NCBI GenBank assembly: GCA_035570235.1
Contig: DATMML010000022.1
Coordinates: 1 to 41,343 of the forward strand
Origin: Vicinamibacteria bacterium
Lineage (GTDB): Bacteria > Acidobacteriota > Vicinamibacteria > Fen-336
DNA length: 41,343 nucleotides
Reading direction: 5' to 3'
The notes beneath the pieces are model-generated. The model did not search any database, had not been told where the DNA came from, and saw only the letters and a program-made list of their open reading frames with translations. The position numbers and the translations under genes are program-made. Positions 34,343-41,343 of this stretch are shown piece by piece (positions within the stretch are counted from its first letter, which is position 1; every line of letters starts with the position of its first letter).

Positions 34343-35821
34343 ATGACAGTACGGGTCCGCTTTGCTCCCAGCCCCACCGGTTATCTCCATGTCGGGGGAG
34401 CTCGCACCGCTCTCTTCAACTGGCTCTGGGCCCGTAAGAACCAGGGCACCTTCATCCTTCGCATTGAGGACACCGACCGCGAGCGGTCCACCGATGCGAA
34501 CACCCGCAGCATCCTGGAAGGGCTCGACTGGCTGGGCCTGCACTGGGACGAGGGGCCTTACCTTCAGAGCGAGGGCATCGAGCGGCACCGGGCGATCGCC
34601 CGTCGGCTACTGGAGGAAGGCAAGGCCTACCGGTCGTTCGCGACCCCCGAAGCGCTAGAGGCCCAGCGCAAGCTGGCCACCGCTGAGGGCCGGCCCTGGC
34701 TGCGCGATCACGAGAGTCGCGGTCTCTCGGAGGAGGCATCGGCGGGCCGGGCCGGCGCCGGAGAACCGTTTGCGATCCGCTTTCGGGTCCCTGATGACGA
34801 CGGGCTCACACGCTTCGAAGACAAAGTCTATGGCACCCAGGAACGCCGCCACCGGGACATCGAGGATTTCGCGCTCCTGCGCCCCGACGCCACGCCTCTT
34901 TACAACCACGTGGTCGTCTGCGACGACGTGGAAATGCGGATCACCGACGTCATTCGAGGCCAGGACCACCTCTCCAATACCCACAAGCAGATCCTGCTCT
35001 ACGAGGCCCTGGGGGTCAGACCGCCGCGCTTCGCTCACCTGCCCCTGATCAACGCCCCCGACCGCACCAAGCTATCCAAGCGGCGCCACGGCCCCGTGGT
35101 TTCGCTCACCACCTACCGCGACCGCGGCTTCTTGCCCGAGGCCTTTCGTAACTTCCTCGCCCTCCTGGGCTGGTCGGGGGGGGATGACCGCGAGATCTAC
35201 ACTACGGAAGAGCTCATCCAGGCTTTCAGCCTGGAAGGAATCGGCCGCTCCAACGCCATCCTCACCTTCTCGGAAACGGATCCCCGGCAGTGGACCGACC
35301 GCAAGGCCCTCTTCCTGAACCAGCAATACCTCTCGCGCATGCCCCTTCCCGACCTTCTCCCCCGGGTGGAGGCCGTGCTCAAGCAGGCGGGCCTCTGGCA
35401 GGAGAAGTGGGGAGCGGATCGCCCCGAGCGCGCATGGTTGGAGAAGACGGTGGATCTCATCCGACCACGCTACGTCACCCTTCTCGATTTCGGGGAGGCG
35501 GGCCGCGCCTACTTCGACGACACATTCGACCGCGATCCGGAAGCGGTGGAGAAGAACCTTAAGAAAGAGCCGCGCCTCTCCGAGTGGCTGCCCGAGCTCG
35601 CCCGCCGCTTCGAGAGCCTCGATCCCTTCGATGCCGCTTCCTCGGAGACCGCGTTGCGGGCCTATGCGGAGGAGCTTGGGATCAAGGCGGGCGTTCTCAT
35701 CAACGCTGTCCGTACCGCGGTCACGGGCCGTTCGGTCGGTCCCTCGCTGTTCCCCGCGCTCGAATGCATCAGTCGTGGGCGTGTGGTGGCGCGGCTGCGT
35801 GACGCCGCCCAGCGCCTTTAG
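34343..35821 (+). CDS. gltX: Glutamate--tRNA ligase
   Basis: The 492-residue class Ib synthetase has the HIGH-type motif PSPTGYLHVGGART at 8-21 and the KMSKS-type motif KLSKRRHG near residue 243, both ATP-binding signatures. Also present are FILRIEDTDRERS, YRSFATPEALEAQRK and the anticodon-binding helical domain (about 330-490). It charges tRNA-Glu with glutamate in the cytosol. Its stop overlaps the stop of the convergent exported-protein gene by four bases. A tRNA-Glu gene lies 1 kb downstream. Confidence 0.97.
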   Translation: MTVRVRFAPSPTGYLHVGGARTALFNWLWARKNQGTFILRIEDTDRERSTDANTRSILEGLDWLGLHWDEGPYLQSEGIERHRAIARRLLEEGKAYRSFATPEALEAQRKLATAEGRPWLRDHESRGLSEEASAGRAGAGEPFAIRFRVPDDDGLTRFEDKVYGTQERRHRDIEDFALLRPDATPLYNHVVVCDDVEMRITDVIRGQDHLSNTHKQILLYEALGVRPPRFAHLPLINAPDRTKLSKRRHGPVVSLTTYRDRGFLPEAFRNFLALLGWSGGDDREIYTTEELIQAFSLEGIGRSNAILTFSETDPRQWTDRKALFLNQQYLSRMPLPDLLPRVEAVLKQAGLWQEKWGADRPERAWLEKTVDLIRPRYVTLLDFGEAGRAYFDDTFDRDPEAVEKNLKKEPRLSEWLPELARRFESLDPFDAASSETALRAYAEELGIKAGVLINAVRTAVTGRSVGPSLFPALECISRGRVVARLRDAAQRL

Positions 35822-36675
35822 CGGCGCGGAACCACGAACGGGCGGTCCAGGCGAACGATGAGGATGGTGCCCGCTGGCAGCTCCACCTCGTCTCCTCGGG
35901 TGCCGACCACGGCCCCCGTCCCCCCGATCAAGATTCCGGCGATGGCGCCTTTGTTCCCGCCCAAGATCCCGCCCAGGACGCCACCCAGCAACGCGCCGAT
36001 CCCCGCCTTGCTCGCGGTCTCCCCCGTCCCTTCGCCGTCATTGAGGGAAACCACTCGGGCTCGGATGTCCAGCCGATCACGATCCAGATAGAGGGTGTCG
36101 AAGTCCAGGTCCAGCTTTCCGCCTTTCGAAGGGCGCTGGGCGGGCTCCACGTCCCGCACGATGCCCCTGATCCGGGCGCCCGCAGGGATGACAAGCACGC
36201 CTTCGCTGCGGACGGGGCGGAACACGGAGGCCTCAAAGCGGTCCTCCCGTCGTGCCGTACGCGAGGAGAGGGGCTCGTCCAGGCGCACCCTGAACTGCGT
36301 TCCTTCCGGGATCTGCACCTCCCGCCGGTTGTCTGCCCCGAACGCCCGCTCCAGGTCGTCCCGGAGCTGACGAATGGACCGCCGCAGCTCCTCGACCTCG
36401 TCCATGCCAACGCCCGTTCCCTCCTGGCCGCTGCGCTCCTGGCGACGCATCTTTACCTTAAGGGCAATGGTGTCTTCGCGGATCTCCTCCGCCCGTTGCC
36501 GGAAGGCCTCGGCCCGCGAGTCGCCCGGCTCGAGGGCCCGGAGATCCTCGTCGAGGTTGCGGAGGTCGTCCTGAAGGCGCTGCAGGTCGCGCGGTCGTGC
36601 CTCCTCCCGGCTTTGGGCGGCGGCGGAGAAGGGAAGGGCGAGCGCAGCCAGGGCCAGCACGGTCAGTGGTCTCAT
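35818..36675 (-). CDS. Exported coiled-coil protein with glycine-zipper segment
   Basis: The 285-residue protein starts at ATG 36675, with GAGGAGG a few bases upstream, so the longer opening at 36729 is rejected. A signal peptide (LALAALALPFSAAAQ) is followed by a coiled coil at about 20-110 (DLQRLQDDLRNLDEDLRALE, EVEELRRSIRQLRDDLERAF). A beta-rich domain follows (IPEGTQFRVRLDEPLSSRTA, VIPAGARIRGIVRDVEPAQR), then a Gly-rich helix (GIGALLGGVLGGILGGNKGA), and it ends with LPAGTILIVRLDRPFVV. The Gly-zipper suggests membrane association. Function unknown. Confidence 0.75.
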   Translation of the reverse strand: MRPLTVLALAALALPFSAAAQSREEARPRDLQRLQDDLRNLDEDLRALEPGDSRAEAFRQRAEEIREDTIALKVKMRRQERSGQEGTGVGMDEVEELRRSIRQLRDDLERAFGADNRREVQIPEGTQFRVRLDEPLSSRTARREDRFEASVFRPVRSEGVLVIPAGARIRGIVRDVEPAQRPSKGGKLDLDFDTLYLDRDRLDIRARVVSLNDGEGTGETASKAGIGALLGGVLGGILGGNKGAIAGILIGGTGAVVGTRGDEVELPAGTILIVRLDRPFVVPRR

Positions 36676-36779
36676 GTTTCCTCCTCGTCCCAAGGAGCAG
36701 CATATCCTGGGAAGACCCCAGCCCACCATTTCTTGTCGGCCGGCCTTTAAGACGGATTATTGGTTCTGCCCGCTCGTCC

Positions 36780-36809
36780 TTGACACCCCCCGGCTTTCAT
36801 CCCTATATT
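36780..36809 (+). promoter_or_regulatory. Sigma-70-type promoter for tRNA-Glu
   Basis: TTGACA (36780-36785) and TATATT (36804-36809) are separated by 18 bases. The -10 ends seven bases before the tRNA 5' end, as expected for a stable-RNA promoter. Confidence 0.85.
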
Positions 36810-36816
36810 GATGAGT

Positions 36817-36891
36817 GGCGCTATCGTCTAGGGGTTAGGACGGATGGTTCTCAGCCATCAAACCAGGGTTCGATTCCCTGTAGCGCTACCA
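36817..36891 (+). tRNA. tRNA-Glu (anticodon CTC)
   Basis: The 75-base cloverleaf has acceptor stem GGCGCTA pairing with TAGCGCT (one G-U), and CCA is encoded. The anticodon stem GATGG/CCATC carries loop TTCTCAG, giving anticodon CTC at 36850-36852, for GAG codons. The T-arm is CAGGG/CCCTG with loop TTCGATT. It reads Glu codons and is served by the gltX product encoded upstream. Confidence 0.96.
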
Positions 36892-37707
36892 ACCTAGATT
36901 CAATCACTTACATCTTTCGGCGGCCCGCGGCTTCCCGATCCTGTTCTTTACAGGCCTCGCCCACAATCCCTCGCAGGAAGCGCGTCGTTGTAGTCACCGT
37001 CCCCCGAACCCCTGAAGCTGACCGCAGGCGATGCAGGAGCTGAACGTGAGGCCGCAGCGTAGGCCTGGTTTCGACAGACACTTGCGGGGAGTGACGAAGG
37101 ACACTTCGTTTCGGTTGAGCGGAACCGCCTTGCCTTACCGGCCGTCTTTCTTTGCAAGGGGATCTCGTGTACGTCGAGCAACGCCTGACCATCTGCGAGG
37201 CATGTTGCCGCGTTCTCGCTCTTCAATATCACTGGGCTGCTCCTCGCGTCCCATCAAGCCGAGAGCGCATTTTCCTAAGACCGTTCGCCTGCCCTGCGTG
37301 TGGCACTTCAATCCATTCTTCACTCTGATGTATGCGTATGCGTTCGTGCTGAAGGCAGTCCCGGGGCCCGACCCTGAAGCCCGCGCTCATCAAAGCAGCG
37401 TGAGACGCGTCTATGCGGCGACTGGCGGCGGCAGGACGAAGGATGGCATTCGGGCAGAACCGTCGATCGACTTACCTCGGGGTCTCGTGCGGCATCTCGA
37501 GCAGCTGTGGGTCTTCGTTCTTTGGCAGCTCACTCGGTTTTTCGGGCAGTAGGGGAGGCTGAATCAACAAGGAGGCCGTGGACAGAACCCGCGCGGGCTA
37601 GAATTGACGCGGGCTTTGCAGCGTGTTCCGGTGTCTGATTGGGGCTTCGCAACAGTGAGCAGCTGTGAGCAGTCAGAACTCTTTGTGAAGCAAGAAGCTC
37701 GCTGGCA
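36892..37707. other. Gene-poor, lower-GC region downstream of tRNA-Glu
   Basis: This 816-base stretch holds no recognisable gene. A 173-codon open frame (37031-37552) has no family resemblance and mixed composition. GC content looks lower than its neighbours, especially around 37200-37340. I see no repeat of the tRNA 3' end and no integrase remnant. Confidence 0.5.
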
Positions 37708-40404
37708 ATGCTAGAGTTACGGCCAAATTCTATGCCGCGGGAGCCGGGCGTGCCCAAGAGCCCTGCCGGCCAATACGGCCTCCTGGCCCTGCTCCTTGTT
37801 ACCGCACTCGCTTATCAGACGCGAGTGACGGCATACCAATATCCCCACTGGTTCGGTGGTCCGGATAGAGCCGCGAGCCCCTTCTACGTAGCAACAGACG
37901 CAAATGGAGTGGTGATCAGACTATTGACACCTGAAGCCCTGGCCGCAGGTGCTCGCGATGGCGACGAACTAATGGCCGTCCAGGGTCGACGCGTAGAGGG
38001 GATTGCGGTCTTTGGCGAAGCGCTCGCTAAAGCCCGCCCCGGTGATGTCCTGCAGATAGAGCTCCGCTCCCGGGAGGGGGGAAAACCACAGCCAGAGCGC
38101 GCGGTGCACGTCACACTGCGAGCCCACGAATGGGGCGATGCCTTAAGCCTGATTTTCTTCGTGATGATGCCCTTTTTCTGTCTGCTGCTTGGATTCTGGG
38201 TGGCCGCGGTAAGGCCCCGGGATCCCTTGGCGTGGCTGCTCTTGGCGCTCATGCTGAGTTTCACCGCGTTCCCCTATCCGGGGGTCGAGACTTGGGGGGC
38301 GGTCTGGCGCGATCTGGGACAGGTGTACCAGAGGGGCCTCAACTCGACGTGGGCTTTGGGAATGATGCTGTTTGGCATCTATTTCCCAGCGCCGTTTGCT
38401 CCGGACCAACGCCGGCGTTGGTGGGACTGGTGCAAGTGGTTGATCGGTGTGCCCCTAGCCGTCCTGGCGGTGCCGAGCATGATCGAGGCTGTGGGTGAAC
38501 TGGAAAACCTGGCTGCGGTCATGCCCCTTGAACGCCTGGATATCTATTCCAACACTGTGGTCTCCCTCCTCTCCTATGCCGCGGTGGCGGTGTTCTTTGC
38601 CTCGCTCGGAGCCAAGATGGGCCGGGCCGGATCGAAGGACGCTAAGAGGCGCCTCCGGCTCCTCTTCTGGGGCGCCAATGTCAGCTTGAGTCCCATCTTT
38701 GTCCTCACGATCATCGCTCACTACAAGCACGTGCTTCTCGAGGCTGCTGTCCCAAAATGGGTGAGCGCTCCCGCCTCTCTGCTCCTTTTTCTTTTCCCGG
38801 TCACCCTCGCCTACGTCATCGTCGTGCATCGGGCGATGGATGTCCGGGTGGTCATCCGGCAGGGACTGCAGTATGCCGTGGCCAAGGGTGGCATCCGTCT
38901 GTTGCGCTTGGCGGTCGGCTTCGCGCTCGGGGCCGCCGTTCTGGGGGCCCTCAGGGGCGTGGACCGGGGCGGGCTGACCTTTTATGCCATCATCGCGGCC
39001 GGGGTTGGGGTCTGGTTCGGGCTGCGGAGTGGTCTCGAGTGGCTACACGCCTGGACGGACCGCCGTTTCTTCCGCGACGCATACCAGGCCGAGAAAATCC
39101 TGAGCGAACTGAGTGACAGCGTGCGCTCGATCGGCGAAACCAAGTCCTTGCTCATGACGGTCGCCGAGCGCATCGCGGAGTCCATGCACGTGCCCCGCAT
39201 CGCGGTCTTGATAGATGGTAGCGGTCCCTATCGCCCCGCCTACGCGCTCGGTTACCCCGAGATCCCAGACGTGACCTTCCCCCCAAACGCGGTCACGGTT
39301 CGTCAGCTCGGGTGCGAGGGCAACCCCCTGCGCGTGTATCTTGACAATCCGAACTCGTGGGTAAACCGTTCGCCCGAGCTGACCCCGGAGGAACGCGCCC
39401 AGCTCGAGCTGCTCGAAAGCGAGCTCTTGTTGCCCCTAACCTTGAAGGACAAGCTCCTCGGGTTCGTGAGCCTCAGTCAAAAGCGATCCGAGGAGCCCTA
39501 TTCCGGCGGCGACCTGCGGCTCCTTAAGTCGGTGGCGACCCAGACCGGTCTTGCCCTCGAAAACTCACGCCTCACCGCGACCATAGCGGAAAGCGTCGCC
39601 CGGCGCGAGAAGCTGAACCGCGAGCTGGAAATCGCGCGTGAGGTTCAGGAGCGCTTGTTCCCCCAGAGGCTGCCCGCAGTCGCGGGGCTTGATTACTTTG
39701 GCAAGTGCCGCCCCGCGCTCGGCGTGGGCGGGGACTACTACGACTTCCTGGCCCTACCCGGGGGAAAGCTAGGCATTGCGATCGGCGATGTCTCCGGCAA
39801 GGGAATTGCGGCCGCTCTCATGATGGCTAGCCTTGAAGCGTCGCTCCGGGCCGAGGCCATGCGCGGCACCGATGATCTGTGCACCCTCATTCAGAGCGTG
39901 AATCGCCTGGTGTTCGATGCGACGGCGGAGAACCGTTACGCGACGTTTTTCTACGCCCAGTACGACCCTTCTTCTCGCCGCTTGACCTACGTGAACGCCG
40001 GGCACAACCCCCCCATGCTCTTTCGGCGAACGGGCGGAGCCGGCATGCCATCGCGATTGGAGGCGACGGGCACCGTCGTGGGACTGCTTGCCGACCCCGC
40101 CTTCCATCAAGCTTCCCTCACCCTTCAGCCCGGGGACGTCTTTCTCGCCTACACGGACGGGGTGAGTGAGGCAATGAACTCCGCGGATGAGGAGTGGGGC
40201 GAAGGCGGGATGATAGCGACGATGGGAAGCGCGGATGGCTTATGCGCGGCCGAGACCGTGGAGCGCATCATCGGTGCCGCGGATTCGTTCGCGGCGGGTG
40301 CTGAGCAACACGACGACATGACCTTGGTGGTATTGAGGGTTCTGATTGAATCCGCCGTAGCCGGTCAACACGCTGAAGGACTAACGGTAACCCCCAGGAC
40401 CTAG
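37708..40404 (+). CDS. Membrane SpoIIE-type (PP2C) serine/threonine phosphatase
   Basis: The 898-residue protein has a membrane helix at about 20-40, a PDZ-like segment at about 55-130 (VVIRLLTPEALAAGARDGDE), several helices to about 430, a GAF-like domain at about 460-620, a short helix (REKLNRELEIAREVQERLFP), and a SpoIIE/PP2C domain at about 640-880. PP2C metal motifs are GVGGDYYDF near 672, GDVSGKGIAAALMM, NAGHNPP and the C-terminal HDDMTLVVL. It probably dephosphorylates an anti-sigma-factor antagonist in a partner-switching stress response. ATG 37708 or 37732 may be the start; neither has a clear RBS. Confidence 0.9.
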   Translation: MLELRPNSMPREPGVPKSPAGQYGLLALLLVTALAYQTRVTAYQYPHWFGGPDRAASPFYVATDANGVVIRLLTPEALAAGARDGDELMAVQGRRVEGIAVFGEALAKARPGDVLQIELRSREGGKPQPERAVHVTLRAHEWGDALSLIFFVMMPFFCLLLGFWVAAVRPRDPLAWLLLALMLSFTAFPYPGVETWGAVWRDLGQVYQRGLNSTWALGMMLFGIYFPAPFAPDQRRRWWDWCKWLIGVPLAVLAVPSMIEAVGELENLAAVMPLERLDIYSNTVVSLLSYAAVAVFFASLGAKMGRAGSKDAKRRLRLLFWGANVSLSPIFVLTIIAHYKHVLLEAAVPKWVSAPASLLLFLFPVTLAYVIVVHRAMDVRVVIRQGLQYAVAKGGIRLLRLAVGFALGAAVLGALRGVDRGGLTFYAIIAAGVGVWFGLRSGLEWLHAWTDRRFFRDAYQAEKILSELSDSVRSIGETKSLLMTVAERIAESMHVPRIAVLIDGSGPYRPAYALGYPEIPDVTFPPNAVTVRQLGCEGNPLRVYLDNPNSWVNRSPELTPEERAQLELLESELLLPLTLKDKLLGFVSLSQKRSEEPYSGGDLRLLKSVATQTGLALENSRLTATIAESVARREKLNRELEIAREVQERLFPQRLPAVAGLDYFGKCRPALGVGGDYYDFLALPGGKLGIAIGDVSGKGIAAALMMASLEASLRAEAMRGTDDLCTLIQSVNRLVFDATAENRYATFFYAQYDPSSRRLTYVNAGHNPPMLFRRTGGAGMPSRLEATGTVVGLLADPAFHQASLTLQPGDVFLAYTDGVSEAMNSADEEWGEGGMIATMGSADGLCAAETVERIIGAADSFAAGAEQHDDMTLVVLRVLIESAVAGQHAEGLTVTPRT

Positions 40405-40431
40405 GCGTCCCATTCCGTGCCGAACGAGCGG

Positions 40432-40454
40432 CCAACCAGCTCTGGGTTGGTTGG
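40432..40454. terminator. Hairpin between convergent phosphatase genes
   Basis: CCAACCA and TGGTTGG form a seven-bp stem with a nine-base loop. It has no U-tract, so it is only a candidate bidirectional terminator. Confidence 0.3.
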
Positions 40455-40481
40455 GCCCGTGGGAGCTCGAATCTCGAGCGC

Positions 40482-41343
40482 CTATCGGACCTTAGCCACG
40501 ACCATCGTCATGTCGTCGTGCTGCTGCATGCCGTGCGCGAACTCGTCCACCGCTTGGATCACAGCCCCGACGATTCCCTCCGCCGGTCGTTCCGACGCCG
40601 CCCACAGAGCCTGCTCCAGGCGTTCCTCACCGAACTCCTCACCCTCCGGGCTGAAGGCCTCGGTGATTCCATCTGTGTAGGCGACCAGCAAATCGCCCGG
40701 GTTGAGGTGGATCCGGCACTCCTCGTAGGTGGTCCGTTGCAACGCGCCGATCACGAGGCCCCCCGTGCTGAGGCGTAGAGCCGTCACCAGCTCCGGGGCG
40801 ACGGCTACTCCTCCCTCGTTCGCGGAGCCGGGCCAGCTCGCTTGCTTCGCCAACGAGCCCGCGCCGGGCCCGTCGCCCCCCCGGCTGCCCCGGAACAAGA
40901 GGGGCGGGTTGTGGCCGGCATTGACGTAGGTGAGCTGGCCGGTGTGCTCGGCAAACTCGGCATAAAAGAAGCTGGCGAAGCGATTGCGCTCGGCGGAGCG
41001 ATAGAGCAGCCCGTTCATGGCCGCCACGAGTTGCCCGGGGGCGACGCTGCCCGCCTGGCTGCGAAGGGAAGCCTGCACCACCGACATGAGCAGGGCGGCC
41101 GAGATCCCCTTACCCGCCACGTCCGCGACCGCGATTCCGAGCCGTCCTTCCCCCAGCCGCAGGAAGTCGTAGTAGTCACCCCCCACCGCCTGCGCGGGGC
41201 GACACACGCCCGCCAGTTCCAGGTGCGGGGACTCGGGCGGGCGGTCCGGGAACAACCGCCGCTGTACGTCCGACGCCATGGCGATCTCCCGCCGCAGGAA
41301 CTCCTCCTCTGCCCGACGGTGCACGAGCTGGCTGTTCTCGATC
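40482..41343 (-). CDS. SpoIIE-type PP2C phosphatase, N-terminally truncated by the window
   Basis: The open frame runs off the right edge; the visible part (about 286 residues) reads IENSQLVHRRAEEEFLRREI, the usual end of a GAF domain and start of the helical linker. The catalytic domain follows: AVGGDYYDF, VADVAGKGISAALLM, NAGHNPPLLF, YTDGITEAF and HDDMTMVVAKV. A GTG at 41324 is in frame but is more likely internal. It resembles the convergent gene at 37708-40404 in the catalytic domain, so the two are paralogous in that part. Confidence 0.88.
   Translation of the reverse strand, partial: IENSQLVHRRAEEEFLRREIAMASDVQRRLFPDRPPESPHLELAGVCRPAQAVGGDYYDFLRLGEGRLGIAVADVAGKGISAALLMSVVQASLRSQAGSVAPGQLVAAMNGLLYRSAERNRFASFFYAEFAEHTGQLTYVNAGHNPPLLFRGSRGGDGPGAGSLAKQASWPGSANEGGVAVAPELVTALRLSTGGLVIGALQRTTYEECRIHLNPGDLLVAYTDGITEAFSPEGEEFGEERLEQALWAASERPAEGIVGAVIQAVDEFAHGMQQHDDMTMVVAKVR

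Noticed and set aside
36817-36891. Integration site at tRNA-Glu
   Set aside because: No second copy of the tRNA 3' end and no integrase were found within the window.

Overview
The window is about 41 kb of dense, GC-rich bacterial chromosome. It looks Gram-negative, with outer-membrane barrels, RND efflux, OprB-type porin and lipoboxes. The mix of DUF1501/DUF1800 exported proteins, SpoIIE-type phosphatases with PDZ and membrane domains, GAF-Fis regulators and a kdp operon led by a BBP2-like porin suggests a soil Acidobacteriota member. That placement is inference from gene content, not from a marker phylogeny. No phage, insertion sequence or CRISPR array was found.

Layout. 0.2-2.3 kb: an outer-membrane barrel-like protein, a frameshifted secretory remnant, and a Lys/Asp/Glu repeat protein with a strong terminator. 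2.5-13.3 kb, minus strand: an APC permease, then a potassium-uptake operon read right to left as BBP2-like porin, a 27-residue membrane peptide, kdpF (29 residues, TTG start), kdpA, kdpB, kdpC and kdpD. No kdpE follows kdpD. An 11-bp-period direct repeat of the kind bound by OmpR/KdpE-class regulators lies upstream of the porin. 13.7-18.3 kb: a small membrane protein, a DedA protein, TatA, an NRAMP-like transporter with altered metal-site motifs, a soluble PRC/MgtE-N/CBS protein and a tiny membrane ORF. 18.3-23.1 kb, minus strand: DUF1501 and DUF1800, then three short exported proteins including a ModA-like one. 23.3-30.8 kb, minus strand: CzcA/CzcB-type metal efflux, an OprB-like porin and a lipoprotein sulfatase. 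31-33 kb: three uncharacterised exported or membrane proteins.

33.2-34.3 kb holds the most unusual locus. A 68-residue peptide with three GMTGIPP repeats diverges from a GAF plus Fis-type HTH regulator. A near-perfect 10-bp inverted repeat lies in the intergenic region. The DNA differences between the GMTGIPP copies are all synonymous, so the peptide sequence itself appears selected. This could be a peptide signal or modified-peptide precursor with its own regulator.

34.3-36.9 kb: gltX, a glycine-zipper-like exported protein and tRNA-Glu(CTC) with a good sigma-70 promoter. 36.9-37.7 kb is a lower-GC stretch with no recognisable gene. The window ends with two convergent SpoIIE-type phosphatase genes, the last cut by the window edge.
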